This document shows, piece by piece, positions 53,001 through 64,000 of a stretch of DNA of 64,000 nucleotides. Numbering within the stretch: the first letter of the stretch is position 1; each line of letters opens with the position of its first letter. The DNA is from Monarcha castaneiventris obscurior (lineage: Eukaryota; Chordata; Aves; Passeriformes; Monarchidae). Made by a program: the position numbers and the translations under genes. Location of the stretch: the NCBI GenBank assembly GCA_026261815.1, contig JAMPIT010000174.1, positions 6,386,001 through 6,450,000 of the forward strand, in the 5' to 3' direction. The notes under the pieces were generated by a model. That model did not search any database and was not told where the DNA came from. It was given only the letters and a program-made list of their open reading frames with translations.

Positions 53001-56000
53001 CTGCTCCTTAGAGAGAAATGAAAACAAAATTTTTTTAAGCACATCTCAAGCATAAATAGCATTTCAAATACTGCACTAAGAAGGAACACAGAGGCACAGA
53101 AGGACTTAATTAATCTGAAAACATCAAGCAATTGAGAAAAAAAAGATTTTTGAGCCATCTTCAGGCTTGCCTTAGGAAGAAAGAATGTATTTTGTCCTCA
53201 GACAGGGAGATTACAACACAGAAAGTGTGTATGGCAGCTTTGGTGTTTGTTTTGTTTTATTCAGTATTTTTTTGTTTGCTGCTGTTTCTGTTTTTAAGTA
53301 GAGAGAATTTCAGCTTTCATGTAGAAAGTGTTTTCCCCTGGGGGAAAAAAAAAAATACAATCACATAGCATCTAGATTCAGCAGAACAAATATTGTATGC
53401 ACTAATCTCTCAACATTTGTGGGTAGCTGGAATTAAGTGAAAACAGCAAGGTTTCTCCATACAATCTTAACAGTGCTATCTTAGACACAGGAATTTACTA
53501 AGGAAACATATTTGTATTCAAAGGTTGATTCTTTTAAAACTATGAAGCATTAAGACACAGGCAATAGCAGCTCTGCTTTTAAGAGTTGCTGGACAAAAAG
53601 ATAGTTCAAAAAAAAGGCTCTTGTTTAGTATTGCTCTGGCATTTCTAATTCCCGTTAAGAAGGAAGCATCAGACCAAATGGAATAAAAAGTTGTGTGCAT
53701 GTATTTACTTTTGTGTCTGTATATGTACATGTAAGCACACACACGAAACCTGGAAACCTTCTCCAGGTTGGAAACCCCAGAGGTTTTCATAAAGCAACAA
53801 CTCTCCAAAGCAAGTATCAAAACTTCTCATTTATCAAAAACACTACTTCAAAATTCATTAAAAAGCAGTGGGACCTTTTCTTACAACCTTGTCTTCTGGG
53901 GGTGAGGTGGAATCATAACCACAATAAAATGTTAAGTCTAATTAATAGGGTTGGAGGAAAAAGGAATAATGACTCAAAATCCCAGTTTTTCTTACCGTGG
54001 TGGCAGTGCTGTAGAACTAGCACTTTTAAATGCACTTTTGAATATCACATCTTGAAGAGAGTGTTCTTCCTGCAGCCTACTCTGAATTAGTTGAAGCATC
54101 CTAAAGATTAGAGACAAGTGTGAAAGCATGCAACAGTAAAACAAAATCTAGCTTCAAAATTAATTATTGCCTTCAATTGCAGGTTGCAAATCAAGAAGTT
54201 AACAAAGTTGATGACAGTATTAAAGCATTGCATTAAACTTTGGGAATAATATTTTATACAGAATTTAAAGCTCAGGTGCTCACAGCAGTGTCACCAGAAC
54301 ACCAAAACTAGCCAGACCCCCAAATAAGCTTCAGTTCTATTACAAGACTATCAGCACAGTGGGCACACACAATGCCAAGCTATTACAGTTTAAGGGATAA
54401 ACACTGTAGGAAAGACTCAATTTGTTTCTAAAAGAATGTGCCGATTTGTTACTACGGCTCAGCTTTGATATTTAGATATCTATTTTACACACTTGATCCC
54501 ATAATTTTAACTTGTGCTACCAAGCATTCATTTGGAAACAGAAGCTGAGTGAGTCCATACACCTTGGCTTGCAACTGCATGACCCAAATCAACAGGTAAG
54601 TCCAAAGCAAATTTTCTTTTTCTATATCAGAGATCTTAAATAATGAGGAAAGCAAAGTAACTTAGTATCTTTTTGCAGATTTGCATTCTTAAATCAAGCA
54701 GGAGCTGTTAGACCCAAGACATAGTTGAGTCATGTAGCTCTGGTGTACTTCAAAATCCCTTCCAGTACAAATAATACAAACCATAAACATGCATCTTAGT
54801 GCTTTACCTTTGCAATTCTTTTTGTTGTGGGGTGAGCTCAAATACTACCTGAAACAAAAATAACACATCTAATAAAACACAGAGAAAGCATCCCTTCCAT
54901 GAAACCCAGAAGAGAATTGGGGTGTGGGAATAGAGTTGTAATCAACTTCATGCTTGATACCACAGACTAGTTTATGAAAGGACTTTGCAGTTCAAAGAAT
55001 ACATTTTGTGTTCAAGTATAAAAATTTCTGTCCCTTCCCACACAGAATTGCAAAGGAGCAATCTTGGAAAGACGAGGGTCCAGGTGCAGATTGTTTATTT
55101 CTAGGCTCATCCCACATGAACATCTAAAGACAAGCCACCACACCTGCTATACTTCATCAGCATTAGAGGATCACTAGTAATATCTGTTCACCAAGTTCAA
55201 ACCTAAGTGTTGGTTAACACAAATCTACTCAGTAAATTCAATTGCAATTAATGCTCAAATATACCCAGAAGCTATGGCCAAAAGAGATCAACTACAGAAT
55301 GTTTCTCTAAGAGGCTGGTGGAGAAAAAAAAAAACACAAGGAAGCAAACTGGCCCCATAGTGCCTTGCACCAAGAGGAATTCAGTTTCTAAATAAAAAGG
55401 TAAGAATCAACTTACTGGTTCATAGATTAACCCATCTGCAGAGGCAACCATTGTTTCTGCTAAATCCAGAACATCAGCCCCCACATCTATTTAAAACAGG
55501 GAAAAATATTAAGTCACGCAGATGATCAGAGACAATAAAAAAAAAAAAAAAATCAAGTAGAAATGAAGGTTCACAGTACAGTGGTAAACTTCAGTATATG
55601 TTATTGCTCCTTCAACCTACTTAAGCTTCAATGTGAGCTGATGGACATTGACCAAAAACTCCTCAGACCTGCAGTACTTTCTCACTGATTTTTAACACCT
55701 ACAGAGAAGTTGTATGAACCATACATATGAGCTTTCTAAGATCTGCTATGCACAAATATTTTCTCCTGTTTTACAAGCACTGAATAGAGACCAAGATTAG
55801 TCAAAACTGAGAATAAAGTTTTGTTTATTTCCGAAAAAAACACAAACAAAAAACCCAAACCCACAAAAACAAAACGATAAAAAAAACAACCCCACTGATG
55901 TATCATACAATTAATGCAAAGTTTAAACTAGCCAAAAAAAGTGAGTCCTGAAAATTTGCCTGCATTCCTGGTAGAAGTATAGTATTCTCTCTTCTCTCAG

Positions 56001-59000
56001 TCCAGAACAAGCAAGACTGAACACAATAATGGCTCATTACCTAAATGATGTCAGAATAATAAGAAGTGTTGCCTTTAATAATTAAGGCATCCCTCTTATG
56101 TTCATGAGGGTGAAATTATGCGATGGCTTCAGTGCTGTTACACAGTAGACCAGCTTAATATATCCCAGGTTCATAAATAAATAGAAATTGTTATAAATTC
56201 CTGCTGCTGAGTTGTGTCTCACAATGAGCTTTTAGAATATTTCAGCTAACGACAGAGTGGAACAACAGATCCTGTTCCTACTGACAGACAAAGCAAGGTT
56301 CTGTGAGATGTGAGTGAGATGACACAGATATTCTTCTTCACATTTCTTACCAATTCTTTCAATGAGTCATGCCATTAAGATCACTACATGCCATTAAGAT
56401 CAGAAGAAGTGACATTGGTAAAATATTTTGAACAATATCCAACTCCATTGTGAGCACGTGTGTTCTCTAAAGAGGCTCTAAAGTGTTTAAAAACCTTAAT
56501 TGATGGAATACTTACATTGACACCTCATGGCAACTGTAATATCAATATTGATCCTTAATTTACTGGAAAGGAAAAAAAAAGGCAAAAATCTATTAAGTAA
56601 CACTGAATAAATACAAGTATCAAGAAAAAAATCTCAGACTGCTTGCAGAAATATAGTCAAGTACCACGATCTATACCAATAAATATAAAGCTGTTTAAAA
56701 TTTGGGTGAAGCAACATGGATTTTTAGAGCACATTAAAGCACTTGTAACATAAGAGATAATCTCCATCACACCAAAAGTCTGATTGTGTGGCATTCCCCA
56801 ATATTTTGGGCATTTCCTATTGGTTTTCATGTTAGTTTCACAAAAGTCACCTGAACTATAAGGAATAAATGCCCCCACTATAGTCACAGCATTCTGTTCT
56901 CAGAGAGCTTCCTCTGGGACTTAGCTGACCACAAGCAAATCACATAAGCAAGGGATTCAACACTGGCTACACCTGGGGTCAGACAGAGTCAGTAGAGAGG
57001 AGAAAAGCAGTTAAAATTATACCAGCCTCCATTGGTTCAAATTGTCAAGAACCACAGGGTGAGTGATTAGCCCACAATCAAACTGGGAAATGTGTAGCAG
57101 GACATATCCCAAATCCTGTAACAGCCTCTTAACTGATAGCCTACCCTTCCTGCGTGATAGCTTCACTTGGGATATAATCCACTTTAACAAATACCTAAAT
57201 GTGAAATCCCAGCTGTCTGAAAGGATTTACTATTATCTGAGTTTTTGATGCATCTTCTTTAAATTTTTCTTTTTTTTTTCCATTACAGAAACCTTCGTTA
57301 TTTCTGATGTACAAGACATCCAATTAATAAATCTTGTTACCACAGCAACTACTCAAACAGCTTTTAAAGTTATTTCAGTTCCAGACACGTGACATTTAAA
57401 GGTGTTCAGGCACAAAATCTGCATTAACTTCACAGGGACTCACGGGTGCCTGACCAGCTCTGGAAGAAAGGCAAACACAGTCCAGACAGGCACATGAAAC
57501 CATCCACAAACACATCTCCATGGGGGCTGTAACTGGAGACAAAATCAGTTCAAAGTTCTGAGTGCTTCAGGTTCACCTCCAGCAGCACAAAGTATAATGG
57601 CAACATAGTAACTGTAGGAACTAGAGAAAGCCTGTTGCCAGTGTGGGGGATTTACCTACCTGATGTGGACTTACATCTTACAATGTTCTCTGAATTGTTA
57701 GCAAATAATTCCTAAGGGAGCTCCTTCAATAACAAAGCTATACTATTTTAACTTCTTCACTGCAGAATTGCTCCATTTATCTTCTTCACAGATTACATAA
57801 AAGAAAAAACCCCAAATCAATCAACAGAAGAAAAATCAAATCCCTGTAGTATTTAATCTGTAAATTCAATTATAAATTGCTTTCAAGTCACATGAACATT
57901 TTAAATCTATTCTTTCCTGAAATGTGGGCAACTAACATTTTGTAAAGAATTATAACAAATAATGTTACCTAGTAAAATCCTTGTCTACTTCATATTCATA
58001 TTTCATCCATGTGTCCCGGTACACCATGAACTCCATTATAGTCAGGAAAGCTATTGTTGTAAATGCTATCAGAGAAACTGGGCAGAGGAAAAAATAGTAG
58101 AAATGCAGACTGTGAGAAATATTGTTCAGAAACATAAGCAGAACAAAATTCTAACAATTCCAGAAGTTCAGCATTACCAGTACAACACTGGTATCTTTGA
58201 TTTATAAATCCAAAAGCTGCTCTTAGAGAGTTGTTTTCATATCAGTAGTATTTCTTTTTTGACAGGAGTGGAAAAGAGGAAGTCCCACCTTTGCATGAAG
58301 AAACTAATTTTTAAGTACAGTCAAATACTGGAATGATTAGGGAGGTTGTGAAATCCCTTTATGAAAAATTTAAGAATAGGCTATATCCTCCTCCACATAC
58401 AAAATGCACACAAATCACTGTCACGGATGGTCTAGGAAAACTCAAACCTAACTTCCAACACAAAAGAAGGTAGTGCACCTTGAATACCCTTCAAGCCTCC
58501 ACTTGTCTGCAAGTTAAGTTTTTATAACAATTTTTTTATATCAAGTTTTAGACTCGAGAAGCTAGCAGACAAGAGAAATAATATGCGTTATATTACTTGC
58601 ATACAGCTGCACAGTCATGACTCCCACCCCAATATTTCAAACAATTCTCCCTCTGGCAACAAGTAACAGGCAGCTATTCATCCCACCAATAAGTGAAGAA
58701 CTTGAAAGTATTTTTAGGATGAAAACCAATTGGTATATTTTAGTGGTACATGTGCTTCACTTATCTCCAAGGCAGCCTACTCATCACATTGGCAAAGTTG
58801 TACAATGCAAGGGGAAGATCACCCTGCTGCACAATCAGAAACACAGTAACAGATGCACAGAAGCACCTGCTGTGCCCTTTTTATTAAATCATGGCTTTTG
58901 TAAGCTTGAAAACACTTCAGATAGGGAGCATAGTAGCAATTTGTACAGCTTATTGGCACTATAGATTTTTTCATCTGCATTCTGCTGAGTATCTCTATGG

Positions 59001-60948
59001 AATCTGTGAAGAGCAACTTGAGAAAAAACAAACTCATTGTTGATAGGCTTCAACTAACTAAACGGTGGTCCACAGACCAGAGGTGGGAGCAGGGAATAAA
59101 GGCACTGTCCTTGGGGATCAGGAAAGAAGCTATTGACTGAGGCATTGATCAGCAACGTTCCCAGTTCCAGCTTTCAGCTGACACTATGTAACAATCCCAG
59201 CTATGAAACCCTTCATGTCAACTGCACTAGACAATTAATTCTCTCAATTGCTTTTTGGAGCCAGTAGGCCAGACTCACCCTGGCTATGCAATAGGAAAGC
59301 TGGAGCCATACTGGCTATCCAGAGCCACACAAACACAATTAGAGCTATAGCTGCTTTCTGGATAATTCTGAGCAAACGTGCGTGTGGATCTGAACAGGAA
59401 AATAAAATCTTGTAGAATTTTCTTTTCTGAAGGGTCTCCCAGCCCCAGAGCTGGAGTCTCAGCCTGTTTGAGAGGCCAGTACTTCTTCTGCAATGGCTTT
59501 GAAGGCAGTGAAAGTCTGAGAATGGAGTCCTAGTATGTTTTAGATCCCTATCACACCAGAAAGTAAGCCTGACACTTTAATCCTGAATGAAACAGGAGTA
59601 CTACTATTCAGATTTCATAATGGCACAGAAAAAGACAATCCTATATTGTCATTTATAAGGTTATTGGGATAAACCAAAGCATGTTGAAGTAACTTCTGGA
59701 GTTGAGAAATCCTTATGACACCATTCATCAAAGTTCTCATGAAGGATAGTGCTATACTACAAAAAAAGGATTTTTTAAGCATTTGGTGGTTTTATACAAA
59801 TTACAACATAGAAACAACACACTGGTTTCATCAAGAACTGGGACTAACATTAACAAAGAGTTAGTTAAACACTTCTTACAGATTATTTTATATACAATAA
59901 TCCTTTAATTATTAACACTGCACTTGAGGAAACAGCAAAGTAATATAGATCCTTCTGATACTTCTACATTGTAAGTGGCATAACAACTTCAAAGGCTTAT
60001 CTATAGGTTGCAATTGCTTCTTGAACTTTTTATTCAACTGAATTTCAGGCATAATCACAGGTGACAGATATTTTTGTCCTTCATTTCTAAGTGCTAGCAG
60101 TTTCCTATTTGCAAATAATTCCAACAGTCCAAGAGATAGTCACTGTTTCCAGATCAGGCTACCCGTAACTCAGTTCAACTTAAAGACACAATTTTATGAT
60201 CAGATACACAAGGACAGGCCTTTTTTACAGCTACAGCTTTTTCAGAGATGCTCAAGTGACTAATAGGGACAGTACAAGCATATGTCCTGGACTGAAGTGT
60301 TTAGTTCTTCAAAGGACTTTCCTTAAACTAACTGTATGAACTTAAAATCAAGTACACCTTCAAGAGGAAAGCTTTAGAAAACTGCTCTTCATCCTGATGC
60401 TCAATTTATCTGCCCCTGCAGAATATTTTTCTTCCTCTGCAAAAGCACAGTGTTGAATCCCACCATCATTTCAGCCCATGCTCACTCAGTCTCACCCAGA
60501 AACCTGACACCAAGAAAAGAACTTGGTGAGACAACAAATGAAAAAAGTTTTATTACAGCCTTGGCACAGGGCAATTCCAGCTGCAACCGGTTAGAAGTTT
60601 TTACTTCTAACTTTTACATTGGGTTGAGTCTCACCAGCTTTATACAAAAATCTCCCTTCAGATGAATGATGGATGCATCTGTCTGGATAAGATATTATGT
60701 CTTTACTTCAAGGGGATGAGCTCTGTCAGCCCACCAAAGAATTCAAGACACCAATTTTGGCTAGTTTCAAGTGAACACAGATGCCTGCCTGTCTTCCTCG
60801 TGCTGAAGTTTCTATCACTATCAGCATCTCAACAAGGCCTACCTGTGCCTCCACTCGCTGAAGTCTCCACATAGCTTTCAGGAACCTTTGGAAAGGCATC
60901 CAATTCTTTCATCAAATTCAAGGTCTTCTTCCGATTCAGTCGCCTCAT
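44051..60948 (-). CDS. ERGIC2: ERGIC2 (Erv41/PTX1 family), ER-Golgi intermediate compartment protein 2, complete
   Basis: Membrane protein that cycles between ER and cis-Golgi; with ERGIC3 it forms the Erv41-Erv46-type cargo/retrieval receptor. I assembled 13 coding exons (- strand, listed in transcription order): 60948-60843, 58077-57969, 56562-56516, 55486-55416, 54848-54808, 54100-53996, 52499-52404, 51672-51617, 50658-50560, 49413-49316, 45967-45805, 44932-44853, 44116-44051. All introns are GT-AG and phases join without a break. The total is 1,137 nt, or 378 residues (human 377). The start MRRLNRKKTLNLMKELDAFP matches human. TM1 is about residues 36-55 (VSLIAFTTIAFLTIMEFMVY), followed by a luminal domain with an NFS glycosylation sequon at 213. 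TM2 is about 312-335 (FWQFLVRLCGIIGGIFSTTG), then a cytosolic tail ending TENSTH. The tail is the most diverged part from human. Confidence 0.96.
45968..49315 (-). other. ERGIC2: ERGIC2 intron 11 (3.3 kb, the largest between coding exons)
   Basis: AT-rich intron. It contains a short CR1 3'-end fragment (46465-46530) and, on the opposite strand, an open frame at 46138-46467 that begins with a hydrophobic stretch and runs up to that fragment. Nothing else was recognised. Confidence 0.7.
46465..46530 (-). mobile_element. Short CR1 3'-terminal fragment
   Basis: Read on the + strand: ATCATAGAATACCAGGCTGG followed by AAAGCACCTCAAGGAACATCTGGTCCAAC. This is the reverse complement of the conserved CR1 3' end, so the element points left, sense to ERGIC2. 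Only about 65 bp is recognisable. Confidence 0.85.
55537..55552. repeat. 16-A homopolymer in ERGIC2 intron
   Basis: Uninterrupted A16 on the + strand (T16 in the ERGIC2 pre-mRNA), about 50 bp upstream of the acceptor of the exon at 55486-55416. It may add to that exon's pyrimidine tract and is likely to be length-polymorphic. No retroelement body flanks it. Confidence 0.85.
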
Positions 60949-60988
60949 CTTCAGCACACTCCTCCACCTCCTCCTTCATATATTCCCT
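60949..60988 (-). other. ERGIC2: ERGIC2 exon 2, 5' UTR portion with upstream ATG
   Basis: The exon begins after CTCAAATTAG at 60989-60990; a second AG two bases later (60987-60988) is an alternative acceptor. Between acceptor and start codon there is an out-of-frame ATG (60979-60977), 31 nt upstream of the main ATG. Its frame overlaps the coding region and stops after 33 codons. The uATG context is weak (T at -3), and the main start has A at -3. Confidence 0.8.
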
Positions 60989-63269
60989 CTAATTTGAGAA
61001 TAAATTGTCGTGATTAAAAGACACAAGCAATATTGCTCAAATTAACTGGCTTTTACATAAAGCAATAATAAGGCCATTAAAACCCCAGAAATATGTTTTC
61101 AAGAAACACTCTAGACAACTGGATGGTCACTCTTGCTTCAAGAGAACTGTTAAAGGTGGCCTGGACACTGCTGCTTACAGTCCAGCCACATCCAGCACAT
61201 CCCACCATTTAATTATGATGATTAATGTCTTTCTCAATTAAGTTCTTATTGGTAGTGAATATATTGCATTTTAAATTTTTAAAAAAAATTCGAACTCCAT
61301 CTTGAAGTCAACTTGCTAAACAGACCTGACAGTGCAAAGAAGTCACTGACTTAGGAGGAAATATGTAATAGGCTGCATAAACTTCAGAGGATGTCAGACT
61401 GCTCTGGGCTCCTACATTTGGCCAATGTGGCCACAAACTATATCCTAAAGGAAAAAAAGGTGCATTTTGCATTTTGACAGGTGTAGAATATTATGATCAT
61501 AAAATGACCAATTTTTTTCCTCTAAAAAATACCTCCCAAAGCAAGTCATGGATCAAATCCTAACTCCATCCTTCAGAATCATTTCTGTCCATGACATGAT
61601 TTCTGCTTGGAGTCACGTTAAGCAGCAGGATGCTGAAAGATGCAGCCTGCCCAGAAAATAGTGTCTTAAACCATTTCCAAATCATGCAAATATGATTTGG
61701 AAATTTCGTATTTTCAACCTGGTCCTGCCAATATGCCACAAGTTTTAACAAGTTGACATTGTTGTTTTTCTTCTGGGGAATTGCTGAACTTCAGCCTGAA
61801 TTTCTGAAGCTATGAAAAGCATCTTGTATTTACTGTATTCTGAGAATATGTCATCTTATTGTTCCCTATTTAAACTCTATAAGGTGGGCAAGCTAACCCA
61901 CACTGCTAACACAAGTTATCATCGTCTTGTAGAAAAATCTGTGAACTCATCTCCCCTGTTTCAAGAAAACATCAAGTCTCTGGCATGTCCTAGTGAAATT
62001 ACTCAAGATACATTCCCTGCTCAGCCCCTTCCTGGTGCTGAGCAGGCTTTGTACTATGTAATAACAAAGCAATAGGCTCTACTGGAAATGAAAGTTCACA
62101 CAAGAAAAACCATCTATGCCTGCAACTTTCTCACTACACGAATTGACTTCAGACACAGACTCTGCACTTGGTCAGGCTGCAGAGTTCAACAAAATGGTAC
62201 CATGTCTGTTGCAGTGGATTCAAAGAAACCACAGCTGGAGTGGGCAGAGAAGATAGGCGCTGGAACAGGCTTTTGGTTATACAGCATAAAAAAATAATCA
62301 GGAAGCAAGGTTCTATCTTTACTACACCACATAACTGTTTTAAAGAATTAACTCAGAGTAGCTCAAGAAAAAGTTGGAAAACTTCAGAGCACAGATATGG
62401 CAAAGCAGCTGCTTGGACACAACAACTGAAGTCATAACATTCGTTAACACAGAGGAAACACCAGCAGGGCTTGCCTGTTATCTATCCTACACATACAGCA
62501 ACGAAGCCAACACAGCCCCATTTCATTTCCCGCATATCTTCCCTGCTATCGTACGTGTAAGAGCACACCGTAAAGAGGCACAAGATAAACACAGGAAACT
62601 TGAGAGCACTTTACTAAAAAACTTCCTAAATCACCCTGAATCAGTAAGTATGTGGATTTTTGTAATCCAGACAGAAATATGCAATCTGTTCATGGATTTC
62701 TTTAATCCCACACAGATAGACTCACTTTCAGCTACAAAACCAGATGGAGACCTGATCCCTTCCCCCTACCCATGTCCACACACGTACTACAGAAACACCA
62801 AAAGAATTTGGGAGTCCATTGCGACGAAAGTAAGGGATTATGAATGCAAGAGCCAATCGCGTTAAGAAACGTTATTATTATTATTACAAGCTAAATAAGG
62901 GACAAAGCACAGCACAAATGCCACTCAAGACCAGAGGCCCGCTCGAAACCACGGCAACTCCGACCCACCCGAGGGGCTCGGGCGCTTTTCGCTTCCCTGG
63001 ATAACTCGGCAGCGAAGCCGCTACCGGCGCGTCCCAACACCCGCTCCCACGAGCGCGGAGAAGCCCCACGCCTGAACCCCCGCCCGGGGGCTCGGCCCCG
63101 GCTGCCCGGGCCGAGGGAGGTCCCGGCCACCAGCTCGGAGCCCACACACTTGTGCGGGCCGCAGGTGCTCCCGGCCGCCGCCAGGCACCGGGCAGCCACG
63201 GGACGGGACGGGACGGGACGGGACGGGACGGGACGGGACGGGACGGGCCGCGCCCCCGCCCTCCCCTAC
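60989..63269 (-). other. ERGIC2: ERGIC2 intron 1 (2.3 kb)
   Basis: The intron separates the inferred non-coding first exon from exon 2. It is AT-rich across most of its length, with no coding match, and becomes sharply GC-rich over the last few hundred bases toward the CpG island. The donor reads GAGAG|GTAGGGG at 63269-63268, and ACGGG pentamers lie 22 nt inside it. Confidence 0.65.
63198..63247 (+). repeat. (ACGGG)10 perfect pentanucleotide repeat, G-quadruplex candidate
   Basis: Ten uninterrupted ACGGG units (50 bp). The + strand has GGG runs spaced by two bases, which fits G-quadruplex formation. The ERGIC2 pre-mRNA strand is the C-rich one, so the G-rich strand is the transcription template. 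It lies 22 nt downstream of the exon 1 donor. Copy number is likely to vary between individuals and assemblies. Confidence 0.95.
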
Positions 63270-63480
63270 CTCTCGCTTCTGCCGCCGCTGCCCAGCGCCG
63301 CGGGCGAGGCCGGACGGGGGAGACGAGCCGCAACGCGCTGCCCGGCGCCCGCCCCGCTGAGCATGGCACCGCCGGCCGGGGCGGGCTCGCTCCGCCGCCG
63401 ACGCCCGGCGGGAGCCGCGGGCCGACGGGAGCGGGGAGCGCCCCGCCCGCCGCTGCGCGCATGCTCGCAGCGCCCCGGGC
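63270..63480 (-). other. ERGIC2: ERGIC2 exon 1 (non-coding, 3' end at 63270, 5' end estimated)
   Basis: The donor GTAGGG follows GGCGGCAGAAGCGAGAG at 63270, inside the CpG island. Joining it to exon 2 gives a leader without a start codon in frame with ERGIC2. An ATG at 63364-63362 with G at -3 opens an upstream ORF of 35 codons that ends at the TGA overlapping the second upstream ATG in exon 2. The 5' boundary is arbitrary. Confidence 0.55.
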
Positions 63481-63715
63481 ATGCGCGGCGCGCTGGGCTG
63501 GGCCGGGCCGGGCCGGGCCGGAGCGGAGCGGGCGCACATGGACGCGGCCGGGCCGCCCCCGCCCCCGCGGCTCCCGGGGAACGGAGCCTCCGCAGCCGCA
63601 GGGAGTGCGGCCCACGCCGCTCCCAGGGCTTCCTGCGCAGCTCCGCAGCTGGTCCCGCAGGCGCGTGGGGTCCCGGGCATGGCAGTGCCACCCCCGCCGT
63701 GACTGAAGGGACGTG

Positions 63716-64000
63716 CTGCTCCGGGGAATCTGTGACCCTGCGAGGTACTGAAGGATCGTTTTAAGCCATGTATATCAAGTACCTTCCAAAGCAAACTGAT
63801 TATCTACTGTCACGTGGCTTACAGTGCTAATACTGGTCTGCACACTAAGGATATAGAAGCTGGCAGCATTTGAAAAGAGGCAGTATCTTGGATTAACTAT
63901 GAAGGAAAAGGCTTTAAGGCAGTGGGCTACAATAGTGGGGAACGAAAGATTTTAAGCTCACAAGCCAGTCGTGAGACCTGAAGTGAAGAATGTAAGAGGG
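63716..64000. other. Sequence upstream of ERGIC2
   Basis: Composition returns to AT-balanced. A donor-like GCGAG|GTACTG on the + strand at about 63743 could belong to a divergent transcript from the CpG island, but nothing else supports one. No other feature was recognised. Confidence 0.4.

Larger units (their letters stand above)
62950..63715. promoter_or_regulatory. ERGIC2: CpG island promoter of ERGIC2
   Basis: Dense CpG block at the 5' end of ERGIC2. It contains GC boxes (GCCCCGCCCGCC near 63440-63452) and two NRF1-like palindromic cores, GCGCATGC at 63457-63464 and GCATGCGC at 63479-63486, each one mismatch from the 12-bp consensus. No TATA box was seen. This is the classic layout of a housekeeping promoter with dispersed start sites. 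The transcription start is probably between about 63380 and 63500 on the - strand, but the exact position cannot be read from sequence. Long open frames here in five frames are a by-product of GC content. Confidence 0.8.

Noticed and set aside
63700..63764. Divergent + strand gene starting from the ERGIC2 CpG island
   Set aside because: Only one donor-like GTACTG supports it. No coding match was found before the window ends.
62884..63794. Several long overlapping open frames on both strands (up to 257 codons) in the CpG island
   Set aside because: High GC removes stop codons in all frames. The translations are Ala/Arg/Gly/Pro-rich, with no domain and mutual overlap. The region is explained by the ERGIC2 promoter and exon 1.

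Overview
The window is vertebrate nuclear DNA, most likely from a bird. Two conserved genes with short introns and strict GT/AG splice sites face each other tail to tail. The recognisable dispersed repeats are CR1-class (chicken repeat 1) non-LTR retrotransposon fragments, one of which keeps the typical ATTCTGTGATT-type 3' end. I see no Alu, L1 or other mammal-type repeats. The species cannot be named from the sequence.

Left half (892-32958, + strand): the 3' part of LRRK2, 31 coding exons that correspond one to one with human exons 21-51. They encode about 1,633 residues, equivalent to human residues ~898-2527: the 14-3-3-binding linker, leucine-rich repeats, ROC GTPase, COR, kinase, WD40 propeller and stop codon. 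The first 20 exons and the promoter lie left of the window. Reading frame and intron phases are continuous, so the copy looks intact. Catalytic and regulatory residues are conserved (P-loop GNTGSGKT, R1441, Y1699, YRD, DYG, S910/S935/S955/S973, S1292). Some residues differ at positions discussed in human disease: R1398 is Gln, G2385 is Glu, and the C-terminal RRTSVE tail is replaced.

Middle (about 33-44 kb): an 11 kb convergent intergenic space. It holds the LRRK2 3' UTR, an isolated GC/CpG-rich block at 37.27-38.1 kb, an unexplained open frame near 34.8-35.3 kb, and the ERGIC2 3' end. No MUC19 sequence, the gene that follows LRRK2 in human, was recognised here.

Right half (44051-60948 coding, - strand; first exon in the CpG island near 63.27-63.5 kb): a complete ERGIC2, 13 coding exons and one upstream non-coding exon, 378 residues, an ER-Golgi cycling membrane protein. 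Its leader carries two candidate upstream ORFs. Its first intron begins with ten perfect ACGGG pentamers.

The two genes have no known shared pathway. Both act in or on the endomembrane system, but their adjacency is better read as chromosome history: in human they lie on opposite arms of chromosome 12. I did not find a previously undescribed biological system here. The items worth checking are lineage-specific LRRK2 residues, the gene adjacency, the orphan GC island and the ERGIC2 leader.
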